This document shows positions 1 through 11,509 of a stretch of DNA of 64,000 nt, in pieces. The notes under the pieces are model-generated. The model searched no databases and had not been told where the DNA came from. It saw only the letters and a list, made by a program, of their open reading frames with translations. Source of the DNA: Immersiella caudata (taxonomy: Eukaryota > Ascomycota > Sordariomycetes > Sordariales > Lasiosphaeriaceae); contig JAULSU010000003.1 in NCBI GenBank assembly GCA_030512335.1, positions 4,898,001-4,962,000 on the forward strand, written 5' to 3'. A program made the position numbers and the translations under genes. The stretch's first letter is position 1; each line of letters begins with the position of its first letter.

Positions 1-100
1 GAAGAAGCCACCCCCTGAGCAGGTTCACAAGTTTGTGAGCCACAAGGGTTGCTTTTATCGAGATGCTGATGGAAAGGCGCACACGGCTCCGCCGTCTTGA
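1..100 (+). CDS. 3' end of an upstream gene (partial)
   Basis: Reading frame 2 is open from the window edge and ends at TGA 98-100. The last 32 residues are hydrophilic and finish with GKAHTAPPS. The start lies outside the window and no domain can be named. An open frame this short could be chance, but the composition reads like a real C-terminus and the next gene converges on it. Confidence 0.4.
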   Translation, partial: KKPPPEQVHKFVSHKGCFYRDADGKAHTAPPS

Positions 101-656
101 GGGTGCGAAATAAGAGTGTCACGGATGAGCATGCACTAGGACCCCCTCCGGAATATTTGGATACTTTATGTCTTTATTTTTAGCTAGTACAGTTGCAAAT
201 TGTTCAGCGAAATAGCTATCAGGAGCTGTCGATGTTACCCCTAAGATACACTTTGGACCCACCTTACCCCTTTTCCGTCAACGCCTTGGGAACAATCAAC
301 TTGTCAATCATTACGGACTAACGCATCTAATAACAAACATCCACAGAGTACTAGCTATACTTCGTGCCCATCATTTATTGTCTTCACCACACTGCGATTC
401 AACTGTTCTTCAAGTCCACAAAAACCAATCTTCATCCGATTCATCAGACCACCAGCAGTCCATTCCTACCCACGCTCCAATGCAATGATATGTACTACAA
501 CTAAAAAGCCATTTTTGTCGTTTCATATTGCCCAGTTGCCCATAGATATTTCATCAATCGTCAAATTACCTCCTCTCTCCCCTATCCCTCCTTTTCCCGT
601 TCTCCTCCCCCTTCCCCCCTCCCCTTTCCCATCTCCCTCCTTTCCAATTTCCACCC
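101..656. other. Convergent intergenic region
   Basis: Space between two converging genes, presumably both 3' UTRs. Positions about 560-720 are a C/T-rich low-complexity run, which explains a proline/serine-rich open frame on the plus strand that I do not accept as a gene. Confidence 0.6.
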
Positions 657-2054
657 CTACTTATAACTCCCAGCCTCCCACCCCCCCTCCGTACTGTACC
701 CCGCTGTCCCCGTCCCCGGCGAAACCCCACTACTACTCACACTCCGACTATGATACACCCCCTGGCCCGCCTCCTGCTGCCTAACCCTTGCACTATAACT
801 AGGACTGCTCGTACTCCTACTATGCCCCACAGTACCAGTATAAGCCGTCGGTGGACTCGGCGCTAACATCGTACTTGCCGCGCTCAACGGGGGACTACCC
901 GGGCTGGGACTCAACCCGGGACTTGCTCTTCCCTGGGGCGAGGGCTGTGGTTGGAGGTAGTTCGCGGGTACTGGTTGGTTTCCATTGTCCATTTCGACGT
1001 ATTCTTGGTGCGGACTGGGGTGTTTCCCCGGGCTGGGATAGGGTTCATCAGCGGGGAGTTCGGTTTTGTAGCCTGTGTAGGCGGCTACGGGTGTTGCCGC
1101 GCTCCCGGCAAATTCAGCAACGGGGACGTGGAGGTTTTGGTGCGGGTAGGCGGTGTTGTAGGGTAGCGGTGGGGAGGGGTGACCTCCGGAGGGGGGGTAG
1201 TTGGACATGTCGGGGGGGTAGGGTTGGTTGTAGGGTTGGCCGGCGGGAGGGGGCATGTTCGGATCGAGGTTTTGGCGTTGGCGGTGGCGTTTGCGCCAGA
1301 TGACGCAGGAGACGAGCATGGCGATGAGGATGATGCCGCCGACGGCGGCGCCGACTCCGATGCCGGCTTTGGCGCCGGTGGAAAGACCGGAGCTGCTTCC
1401 TCCCCCTTTATTGTTGGGTGGGTGGGTTCCGACTACCCCTGTTGGTGTTCCGGGGCTGTAGCCCGGTGCGGGTGTGCTAGGGGGGACGAAGTTATTCTGC
1501 CAGAAGATGCTGCTTCCGGAGAGGGTTGGCAAGCTGGCGTAGGCGGGAAGAGAGGAAATGCCGGCGTAGAGGACGTGGTCGAGCTCGCAGTAGGGGGTGC
1601 AGCTCGCCATGGGGAGCTTGACGAGCTCGGTTGAGTTGTTGTCGACGACGCAGCCGGTCCAGTTCGTGATGCCATCCTTGGCCGTGTTGGAGTTGAGGTT
1701 TGTGCAGGCTTGGTTGATGGCTACCCATTCTTGTTCGTGGAAAAGGGGCGGCTTGTGGAGGCAGTTGGGGGAGCCAAACGAGGGGTCGGTGCAGCCCGCG
1801 ACGTACGTGTTTCCGGCTGCAATCAAGATGGCATTAGCTTTGCGACGGTCATGTTTTGTCGAGCTCGGGGTTGACTAACACTTGGCATCCCAGCATGCGT
1901 TCGCATCGCCCAGGGCAAGACAGAAGCTTCCCGCTTTGCAGCACGGCCACGCCTGAATCGCATCGTTGCCGCAAGGAAAAAAGTCGCCCTTTGTCGCTGT
2001 GTTTTCGGCGTAATAGCACGTCCCGTTCGAAATGTTTGGATTGGGAGCTGCCAT
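657..2054 (-). CDS. Cys-rich single-pass membrane protein
   Basis: Two exons, 2054-1880 and 1816-657, joined across a 63-nt intron (GTTAGT...TTGCAG), give 444 residues. The N-terminal part (about 1-175) has many cysteines, including a CC pair in the WPCCKAGSFC stretch, and NxS/T sites, as expected of an ectodomain. A Ser/Gly/Pro linker leads to one membrane helix at about 210-232 (GIILIAMLVSCVIW), then an RKRHRQR stop-transfer and a long Pro/Ser-rich tail. The layout resembles fungal surface sensor-like proteins of the Wsc/Mid2 type, but the ectodomain is not a WSC domain I recognise. No clear signal peptide precedes residue 1, so an upstream exon is possible. Function unknown; a plasma-membrane location is inferred. 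Confidence 0.8.
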
Positions 2055-3883
2055 GTTTGCGTGTATTCAGGGGTCGATAACGAGTGGAGACATTTGATGG
2101 CCCTCGTGGCGGGTGTCGCAGTGTCGGGCGCGGGTGCGGGGGAGCTGTAGGGGAAAAGGAATAAAAAAAACGGTTTGGGGAGGGTTGCCATGAAGAACGA
2201 CCCGGCAGTGCATCTGCCTCTGCAGTTTTGCTGCATTTGAGAGGTGGCTGGGCTGGTTGGGCGGTGTCGTTCTGGGCCCAGTAGCAGCGACCGATGCATG
2301 CAACCCACCAAAAGCAGCAAATGGGAATACGAGACGGTGCGTCAGCTGGAGATGCGCGATTTCGTGTCGCTTCGCGACAGTGGTGCGAGAGCCTATGGGA
2401 GGCCCGGGAAAGGCCCAAACGATGTGCACCAACTCCGCCACATGCACAATATCGGAGAACGACGAATCAGATGATAATCCGCAGCGTTGGGGCTGAGTTT
2501 ACCCGAAAACTGCGCGGATGTTGTCCTACCATCGGGATTCCCTCGATTCTCATCATTGTGACGATTAAGGGACCGGGGGATGGGATAATATGACGTCGTT
2601 ATCCGTGCGGGTCTCTCGCACTCTTCGCTTTCGATGCTCCCGCATCTGCAGATCAAAGTGCCGGATGCCGACGGGGATTCGCCGCCCTATCCGCAGGAAC
2701 ACGGCGCTGTTTGCTGCCGAAATCCGGAGAGGCTGCACTTTAGGTTGGTTGCACGATGGGTTCAGCAAATGCCGACTTGCATCGGCGCCCGGAGAATTAC
2801 GCTGTTTTGTACCACGACACTACCCCTGGGCTCTCGTCATCTTGTCGGTACTCGGACACTCAGTCGTCTTGTTATTAACAGTGTTGCCGTGAAGGCCCGA
2901 TAGTGCTGTCGATTTGGCCGCTTTTCACTTCTTCACCTCGCCTTGTTTCAAGGGGGGTTGAGTTATCGTGACTGGTCAGAAGTGGTGATAGGAACCTGAA
3001 ACTTAGACCTCTCGCGGGACGGGGCTGTACGTTGGCAGACAACTCGGGGGCTGCTCAAGCCAAATAGCACAACACAATAACATTGTCAACAACAATGCCC
3101 CATCCGTAGACTAATAACCGCCCACTGTCAAGAAGGGGTACGTTACCTGGTAGATTTTGCTGGTCCGGGATACTTTCCATTGTAAGCAAAAAAGCTGGCG
3201 GATAACGACTCGTCAAGGTGGGTGGGGGAAAAGGGTCTAGGTGTTTGGTTCGCGCCCCCCTAGATTATTTTTAGGGGTAGGTGACGCTCGCAAATATCTT
3301 CCTCGATACCGATGGCCTTTTCCTTGTCTAATACTTACATAAACAGAGTTTGAGTTGCAAGCTCCCGCTGTCGTCACCGCCAAGCTTTCCCCAAGCTTTG
3401 AACCCGACAGTTCCGCGATCAACCCCTGCCCCTTGGCCTCAACAGGGGTTATCATCGTAAAGACTCAATCAGTAAACTCTTCAAGCCTTGCTGGCTCCCA
3501 GCCTCTTCCCAACCCTTTCAAAACCAGCGATTCCTGCAAAGAGCAGCACGCATCCTTCTCAAACCTGCATCGAAACTCGGACTAGCTCACCTCTGCACCA
3601 TGCAGATTGTCTCACACCCCCGGCCATGTGCAATCGCGCAAAACCATCCGCCAATCCGCGGATGCAGGAAGCTGCAAAATAGGATCTCGGCATGCACGTC
3701 CTCCGCCGCCGAGCGCCCAAAGCGGGCGTCTTTCCCGAATCGTCCAGCACTAACGTGATCGCTGAGACATCTGAACCAGAGATAAATGCCAACGCCACTC
3801 TATCATCGAAACAGCTTCCCCGCACTGTGGATCTTTTCTTTTTCTTCTGTTCAATGTCCCCGCGGAAAGCGGAATAACACGCT
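2055..3883. promoter_or_regulatory. Divergent intergenic region, 1.8 kb
   Basis: Lies between the 5' ends of the membrane-protein gene (minus strand) and the P450 gene (plus strand), so it should hold both promoters. Short open frames are present on both strands but none has family similarity or codon bias I can support. The 150 bases before 3884 are C/T-rich, as in many fungal 5' UTRs. Confidence 0.5.
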
Positions 3884-5564
3884 ATGGTCCTGCAATTTGT
3901 CAAATTCCCGACTGACTATGGCCGCCTTGTCTGGACGCTCGTGGCCGCGTCGGTCGCCGTCGCGATCCGGCTGGCAACTCGACCCGCCAAGTCGCCGGTT
4001 CCAGTGGTATCCGGCTGGATTCCCGTGGTGTCGGTTACTATCATGTACATGACCAACATGCGAGCCTTCTTCGCCAAGGCCCGAAAACTCCTCCCGAAAA
4101 TGGGCATGGTGCAGTTCCAGCTCGGGCCGTACAACACCTATCTGATCTCCGGCGCCGAAAACATCCAAAACATCTTCCGCGCTTCGGCCAACGTCGGTTG
4201 CGATCTGTTCTTCCTCACGCTCAAGGACAGCATCTGGGGCGCCAGCAAGGAAGACATCGCCAAGTTTGCCAACGACAAGTCTGGCCGCCTGCCAAAACCC
4301 CTCCCGGGATACGAAGACTTCCCAGAGGAGAAGCGCATCTGGCATGGGCTGCACACCGTCATGTCCACCCATCTCACCCGAACCCAAGAATCCGAGAACC
4401 TTTCCGTCCTGTTCGAAGAAAACTTCAACAACGTCCTCGAGGGCTTCCCCATCGGGGAGGAGAAAACCATCTCGATTTACAAGTTCCTTCTCAGCGACAT
4501 GTGCGCCGCCGTCACCAAGGCGGTCAACGGTACCCGAATCATGAAAGAGGTCCCCAATCTCAATCCTCTCCTCTGGGACTTTGACCTTATCGCTGCCAAG
4601 TTGGCCTGGGGTCTGCCGCGCTGGATGGCCAGTTCGAATTACGACAAGCGGGACCGATTCCAGAACGCTCTTATGGGGTATCTCGACCGTGCCATCCGGG
4701 ATTTTGACTGGGATCGGCAAGATAACCCGGAGTGGGAACCCATCTTTGGATCCCGCTACAGTCGTGAATTCGTCCGCTGGATGCGCAACGCGGGCTTTTC
4801 TCTGCGTACCATGGCCGGTGGTTTTGGGACGTTGACAATCTTCGGGTATTTCCCTCCCCTATTCAATGTCCCCTTTTCCCATCAACCATGCTGATCAGGT
4901 TTTGTGCAGAGCAAATGCAAACTCCATCCCCATAACCGCCTGGTGCCTGCTCGAAATCCTCCGCTCCCCCACCCTCCTCGCCGCCGTCCGCACCGAACTC
5001 GCCTCCGCCCCCCTTTATTTGGATTCCTCCAAAACCAAAATCAACCGCTCCGCGCTCCTCTCCCTTCCCCTCCTGCAATCCATCTACACCGAAAACCTCC
5101 GCCTGCACGTCTCCATGAACGTCACGCGTCAGGTCACCGGACCTCTTACCATCGCCGGCGTAGCCCTCCCCGAAGGCGCGGTTTTGCAAGCCGCTACTGA
5201 CATAGTCCATCATGATGAGAAGATTTGGGGCGTGAAAGGACATCCCGCCAACGAGTTCTGGGCGGAGAGACATATCAAGATCAACAAGGAAGGGAAGAGG
5301 GAGTTTCAGCTTGCCGCAGGGGTTAATGATTTCTTTCCGTATGGAGGCGGGCCGCCAGTGTGTCCGGGGCGGTTCTTTGCGAAGCAGCAGATTATGTTGA
5401 CAGTGGCGATGATGGTCGACAGGTTTGAGGTTACGCCGGTGGGGTGGGTAGATTTGGAAGGGAAGGAGTCGGATAGGCCGGCGGAGAATGACGGGAGGTG
5501 GTGTGGCGGGGCGTCGGTGCCGCCGGATAGGGATTTGAAGGTGAAGGTGAGGAGGTTGTGGTAG
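3884..5564 (+). CDS. Cytochrome P450 monooxygenase
   Basis: Two exons, 3884-4845 and 4910-5564, joined across a 64-nt intron (GTATTT...GTGCAG), give 538 residues. An N-terminal membrane segment (about 17-35) should anchor it in the ER. The K-helix ExxR is visible (E382-N-L-R385), the PERF region reads FWAERH, and the heme loop is FFPYGGGPPVCPGRFF with the Cys ligand near residue 472. The I-helix reads GANANS across the splice junction instead of the usual [AG]GxDT[TS], so the oxygen-activating acid/Thr pair is replaced by Asn. That feature and the overall pattern recall CYP7/CYP8-type enzymes and their fungal relatives. The substrate cannot be read from sequence. An MFS transporter lies 1.4 kb downstream, but there is no other sign of a biosynthetic cluster. 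Confidence 0.95.
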
Positions 5565-5741
5565 GGGCAAGGATTTTGTTAGGCGGGCCTAGGGCTGTCC
5601 CGAGGGTGAGGAGGGCCGCGACGACTTGTCTAGGCGTCAGTGTTTGTTTTAGTTTCAAAGGCTTAGTCTCCTGCCTCCAACAGCTGTTACCACATATGAA
5701 GCAATCGTCCACGCCGTCTGGATATCCTCGGTGATCTCATG

Positions 5742-6731
5742 CTAGGTAACGCCGGCGATGATGCTGAGAAGAACGGGTAACTTGATGGCAAAGGTGATGC
5801 GGTACATATTCCACGAGTACGACTCGGTAGCAGGCTGTAAGTGCCCTCGGTTCAGATTCTTCATGATCCACTCCTCCCGTTCGTTTTCGAAGAGGTCGCC
5901 GGTTTCCCAGTCTTGAAAGAAGGCGACGAGGTATCGGTCAGATTCCGGGCCATTAATGTGGGCATGGCGTCTGCCCTTTCCGCACTGCTCTGACTATCAG
6001 CTGGCATTTAAGGGTTCCTGCCCGTGATATATAAGTATCTGACCTCGTAGACGGCAAACCCCGCCACGGATTTCAGGGAGATGAGCCTCCACAGACCCAT
6101 GGGCGATCATACCCCCGCTAATAAATCCTTCGAGAAGTTGTTGTTCTCAGTCCCAGCACCCACCTTGACGATCGTCTCAAGTGGGTGATCCTGCCACGTC
6201 TCGAAGATTCCAACGACGAAATACAGCCTCTCGTTGCCAGCAAGTCCAGCTCCTCCTGCAAAAACTATCTCAAGTTAGATCTCTGATTCGTCAAGTGAAC
6301 AGACGAGCTACGCTGGCTGGTACGAACCTCTCGCGTTTCGCTCAAGCCCTAATCCACCCAAGGCAAGCCATCCGCCCGCAGTAATGCAGGCCATTCTTTC
6401 CCATTGGGTCGTCCCGGCGCATCCTATGCACTGTCTTTTGAAAGAATAAGACAAGCCTCCAATCGTAACAGTGAGTATCCCTCGGAAGCTCCTCCCGGGC
6501 CGGGCCACGCCGTATGTTCAGTTTGAGCCGAACGCCCGCTATGATCCTGAAAGCCTCTCGGGAAGGATTCTTGATGGTAACGACGACTTCATGTTCATCA
6601 ATGCCTTTGCTGTTCTCGGAATCCTCTGGCCGTCGACTCAGGATGCTTAGAAAAAACTCCAGATACTCGGGAGACATATGTTGAAAGTGCTCTAGGTCGA
6701 CAAGGGATAAGTCCAAGGCGATGATTGACAA
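5742..6731 (-). CDS. Unrecognised multi-exon gene, possibly broken
   Basis: Coding-like stretches on the minus strand can be chained. A first part starts at ATG 6731 (MSIIALDLSLVDLEHFQ). A middle part ends LGLERNARG and splices in frame (GTTCGT...TTGCAG) to a segment containing NERLYFVVGIFETWQDHP. A last part reads GPESDRYLVAFFQDWETGDL and ends with a hydrophobic stretch before TAG 5744-5742. The join between the first and middle parts, and the exon before the last part, could not be fixed without assuming a weak splice site or a frameshift. I do not recognise the family. It is either a real gene with introns I misplace or a recent pseudogene. Confidence 0.4.
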
Positions 6732-6928
6732 GCGGCTTGCAACTGTGGAATTCTAACAAGGCAGTGAGTGGAGAAAAGAGGGTAACCGATCGCTCGTGTT
6801 GGGTTGGACAAAGGCTGCATTTTGGTTTTGTTTTGTTTTATTTTATACAAATAGAAATAGAAAAAATAATGAAGCGGCCAACAACAAATCTTGAGAGAAT
6901 ACCTTGAATTATTTAAGCTTCAATGGCG

Positions 6929-8610
6929 TTACAGCGTATACTTGAAACGCGGGTGGCGGTGGCCTAACCGATGGGTATCGTCCTGCAAGAGCCTCTCATC
7001 TCTGTCACCACGCTCTCGCTTTCTGTTCTCCCACTCCAAGTAACCAATCTGGGCGCAAGTGAGGAACAAGGTAATAACCAGGGCACCAAGGCTGATGGAG
7101 TGACCAAGGGCGTATTTGGGACTGTCAAACTCTTTGTCAGCAGAGCACCCACTGTAGGAGGAGAAGCTTCGACTTACGCATCTCGTTGCAGATAGATGAA
7201 CGTTCCGATGAAAGCTGAGCAATTCGCGAGAGAGATGACGATGCCAACCCCCACAGCTCTGACATAGTGCGGTGCGAGATTGTTTCCAACCCAACCCTGG
7301 TTCTGTCAGCAAACACTTGACACCGTGCCCCTCATGAGTCTTGACCCACCATGAGCATTGGCGAGGCTTGGAACACCCCGATGGCGATGAGGAACGTCCC
7401 GGCGTATTTTACTCTGTTTTGGTCAGAAACCAACAACATGACGTACCCGCATATGCCAACAATGGTCCCGCCAACGACGAATATTCCCCGCTGCTTCACC
7501 TTGTCCGAGAAGTGAGCAGTAACAATGACCGAGACGAAGCCAGCCATATTAGGGGGAACGGTAAAGAGCTGGGCGATGGTGGACCGATAACCCATCCCCG
7601 CGACAATCGATGGGAGAAACAACGAGTAGCTCTAGACAATAGAATTGTCAGTCTCGCCTGGCAAGAGAAAGGGACAAGACCCACATAAAGCGGAACAAGG
7701 AGGAAGAACCAGATGGCCGCGCAGAAGTACATCTGCGGCGCCTTGACTGCCATCTTAAACCAAAACCAGTCAAATTCCTCCTGGTCAACATCAATGTTGG
7801 TTGACCCGCTTGCGTCAATCCGCATCCGCCTCAGAGCCCACTCTCGTTCCTCATCCGTCAAAAATCTCGCCAGCGCGGGAGTATCCGGCATGAAAAAGAA
7901 GCAAACAATCCCAAAGAGAACCGTAATGATTCCCTCAACTGCGTCTGGTTAGCAACCCCCCCGGCCCCCTTGAACGAAGCAAGAAGGAAAAACTCACTGA
8001 AAAATATCCAAGGCCACCTATTATACCCCCGGTACTCAATCTGCCCCAACGCACTAGCCAACAGTCCCCCAAACGCCCCGCTCAACGGCGCCGCGCAGTA
8101 AAACAGCCCACTCCGATACAGCATCTCATGCCTCCGATAAAACATCGCCAGATAAATAATCACCCCTCCCAAAATCCCACCCTCAAACAAACCCAGCAGC
8201 ACTCGACATACCACCAGCCCCGCAAACGACTTGGTGAATCCGATACACGTGCATACCAGTCCCCATGATGTGATTAGTGTGGGAAGGTACACGCCCGCCT
8301 TGAATTTCTTGAGAAGGAGATTAGACGGGACGTCGACGAGGATGTAGGGGATGTAAAAGACGAGAAGCGCGACGTTGAAACCGGTGCCAGTGGTGATGCC
8401 GAGGTCTTCGGGGAGACCGGCGAGGCGGGCGTTGCCGATGTTGGAGCGGTCGATGAAGGAGAAGAGCCAGATGCCAAAGAGCCAGGGGAGGATGTGCAGG
8501 TCGAATTTTCGGTTGAGGCGGCGGTCGAGGGCGGGGTCGGAGGGGAGAGAAGAGGGGGATTTCTCCGGGAGGGTATCGTCGGCTTGGGTGGCGGTGGGTT
8601 TTTCTTCCAT
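6929..8610 (-). CDS. MFS transporter, anion:cation symporter (Dal5-like)
   Basis: Five exons (8610-7998, 7938-7685, 7631-7350, 7296-7178, 7121-6929) with introns of 52-59 nt give 486 residues. The N-terminus carries RRLNRKFDLHILPWLF, then FIDRSNIGNARLAGL, the hallmark start of the fungal allantoate/nicotinate/vitamin permease branch (TC 2.A.1.14). About twelve membrane helices can be traced. The fourth join gives QRDAPKYALGHS, matching the conserved DAPxYxxGHS loop before the last helices, which fixes that intron. It should be a proton-coupled uptake carrier for a small organic anion at the plasma membrane; the substrate is unknown. Confidence 0.93.
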
Positions 8611-9069
8611 TTTGGTTCAAGTTGTGGACGCTAAGGTGGTGAAAGGCGTCATGGTAGAGTTGAACTTGGAGTTGTGGGTGTTCAGGGGTTGATAAACACC
8701 ATGACGGCCTCATAAATCCGACGCGGGGGACGATTGTGAGATCGAAACGACCGGAAGACGACTACCGGAGTGCAGATGAACTACCGGTGAGGGGCACCGA
8801 TGTGGTGACCGTTCTTGCAGGTTTGCAGCTCATGGATGTGCGCCAAGCATGGCACAGCGAGTGAGGTGGCCATGACTTTGTCAGCGTCGTAATTCCCCGC
8901 ATCAACGTCTTGAGGCATGATGGAAGCTCGTATTGATCCCGTAGGAAACATATAGGAATAGAGTACACCCTCGCCAGCCACGCCCTCCCCCCCCCCCTGA
9001 GGTCGAACAAATGATGGTACTGGGGAGTGTAAGGAGAACATATCCTTGTTGAGGTGCGGACTCATGACA
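8611..9069. other. Intergenic region
   Basis: Upstream region of the MFS gene and downstream region of the coiled-coil gene, both on the minus strand. It contains a short C-run near 8990. No gene or structured element seen. Confidence 0.5.
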
Positions 9070-10941
9070 CTACAACTGACTTTGTGAGCTTCGCCATTTT
9101 CCACCCTGCCCTCCGGTTGTGGAGGTGCGTCGTTTCAATCTTGTCATTCCTGTGAGGGGATCGGCCCCTTCTGGCAGACCACCTAGCATGGCAGGCACGA
9201 GAGTCCGCCACCTCCTCACCTCGCAGGCGGACACCATGCTCTTGCATGCGAGCTCGACGCGGCCGTAGTCCTCGCCGTGCGAGTCACCAGCTTTGAATAG
9301 TGCCGGTGAAATCATCAAGTCAACCATGAGGGGAGAGTCGTGGTCCGCGGAGACGAGCTTCATCGTGTCCTCGGAATACTTGACTCCGTAGCGCTTTGTT
9401 TGATCCGTGTCGGGGTATCGAACGAACCAGAAAGCTGACTGTTGAAGTAGATCGCAATCGAGACGAATGGCATCGAAAAATATCTTTTTGAGCTGCTCCT
9501 TGAGTCCGGCCTTGCCTCGATTGATCAGGATATGTTTCAACTTCGATTCTACCTCGCGTACCAAGCTGTCGACCTGAGTTTGAACATCTTTTGGGCGCGC
9601 GTGAGTGCTAAAGAAGGTGGCTGTCTGGCGTCGCCAAGTGTGGAAAGCCTTTTCCTGGTCTTGCTCGGAGAGCTGGAAAGCGCCGTCAACTGGAACACAG
9701 GATTAGAATTGCGGTGAATCAAATAGATAAAACGCAGAAGGAGGCTCACGGAGACATCTAAGGTTGCCAGATGGTTTTCCCGCCCAGATTACTTTGCCCA
9801 TCTTGTCGCCATTTCCGAATACGTTGCGAGAAATTATGTCCCAGATGATGGCCTCAGCTAGTCGACAGCATCCATTGATATCACTCAAGAACACAATGTA
9901 ATCAGGCGTTAGCTTCGCCAGGTCGGTGAAGGCCATGTTCCTTGCATACCAGGCACCCCCAGGGGGTTTTACGTGCTCCGTCACGCACTGCCTGATGTCA
10001 AAGCACAATTCGTTCCATCGTCCCTGAACATGCGTGTCAGGAATCAAGCTGGCGCCAAAATGGGTTGCTGGGATGACCTTGGATGCGAGCATGTCCCGAA
10101 GGTCCTCAACCTGAACCACGAGATCGTCGTTCTTTTGCTGCAGATCCTTCACGTCACCAACAATACTGAGTTTTTCTCTCTGTAGCTTCGCGATCGTTTG
10201 AGCTTGTTCGTTTACAATCACTTCCCAAGCTCGAGACACACTCTCAAGGTCCCTTTCCCCGGGCATGCGAGATACTCCGGGGTCGACAGGATAGGATGAA
10301 GCGGTTGGGTCAGCGAGGGTGCTGGCAGGGCAGCTTGGCGGCCGATGCCCTCTGATCGGTGTTGCGTCCAACTCGACGGCGGCGGCGGCGTTGCCGCCAC
10401 CTATTGCAGTTGTCGCAAGGGAGCTTGTGCCTTTGAGGTTATCCATGGGCGCGAAAGCTGATTGGTCGCGGATTTTGTTAGATTGGCCTGTGGATGTCGC
10501 CGTGGAGGTTCTTGCTGCGACGTATAGGCTGGAAGGCGAGCTGGGTCGGTCGGAGGACCGCGGCTGGCCGTTTATTGTGTCCATTGTCCTTGCTCTTGTG
10601 GGCGGATCTGGCTGCTCCCGTTGTGCAACGGATGAAAGGACTTCTCGGCTCTTTCGTTTTGGTTCGTCTTCCAGGGAGGCACTGGGGCCGTATCGCTGGG
10701 ACCGGGTAGTGCTGGAGGCACGTGGTGCTGATGCATCAGGGCGATGGGTGGTCGGAGGGCGTGAACCGTGACGACGGTCATCATCGGTGGGTGGCCGGTG
10801 ATGATTACTTCTGCCACGCGTCGCAGAGCTTCTCCTGGGCGATTCTCGTCCGTGGTGCTGCTTGTCGCTTTCTGTTCTGGGCGAGGCGGCTGGGACGTCC
10901 AATTCCGCAACCCTCTGGAGTTTTTCTTCAAACGACTCCAT
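9070..10941 (-). CDS. Disordered/coiled-coil protein of unknown function
   Basis: Two exons, 10941-9750 and 9689-9070, with a 60-nt intron (GTGAGC...TTCCAG), give 603 residues. Residues 1 to about 240 are Ser/Pro/Arg-rich and low in complexity, which suggests disorder. A coiled coil follows (region with KLQREKLSIVGDVKDLQQK), then a conserved-looking C-terminal domain with TPDYIVFLSDINGCCRLAEA. I chose the ATG that begins MESFEEKLQ; the frame is open upstream to 11406, but that stretch has no coding character. Near the end a short alternative intron (9211-9175) would give a slightly different C-terminus. The pattern is typical of Sordariomycete orphan proteins, so no function is assigned. Confidence 0.78.
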
Positions 10942-11509
10942 TGTGCAAATTGGGCGGGTTTGGTCGTCGCCGTTTTCGACGGGAATGTCGTCGGGTCTCA
11001 CGCGCAGTTGGCCAGAAGAAATACTGCAGAAGATACCGCGAAGATGAGACGAGCTTGGAATGGTTTGCTGCCTGACCGAAAGCCGCTGGTGGGGACACTC
11101 GGGTGGAGTGGATGTAAAGAACAAGCAATGGGAAAGGGAGGGGCACGGAGAGACGATGAAAATGGACAAGACGCGGAAACAGGCGCTTGGGGGACCTTGG
11201 AAGTCGAGGAGCAATTGATGTGCGAGGCTCTGAAGCGGTCCCACCTTGGCGTCCGCAGCAATGCAGGTAGGTACGAACGAGGCGTCCGCAGACTGCACTC
11301 CCTCTGCTGCAAGCCCACTCCGCACGGCAAGATTGAAAAGCGCGGTTGGAGCACGTGCGAGGGGGCCTCCGCGCTGGTGCTCGACAGGCAGCCCGGAGCA
11401 ACCCACACCAGCTTTCGCTTTCTCTCAGGCAACCACATCGCAGTCTGGAACGCCCGATGACTTTTAGCTAGTGCGAAATGTTGCAAATCAATTCCCTTTT
11501 CTGGCACTA
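10942..11509. other. Intergenic region, 0.57 kb
   Basis: 5' region of the coiled-coil gene and 3' region of the GTPase gene. An open frame continues through it on the minus strand, but its translation has no domain and is read as chance. No other feature seen. Confidence 0.5.

Noticed and set aside
485..784. Proline/serine-rich open frame on the plus strand
   Set aside because: Translation of a C/T-rich 3' region that overlaps the end of the membrane-protein gene; no signal or domain.
3884..8610. P450 plus MFS transporter as a secondary-metabolite cluster
   Set aside because: No backbone synthase, regulator or tailoring set nearby; two common families adjacent is weak evidence.
10942..11406. 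N-terminal extension of the coiled-coil protein up to 11406
   Set aside because: Frame is open, but composition is unlike the protein and a good internal start (MESFEEK) exists.
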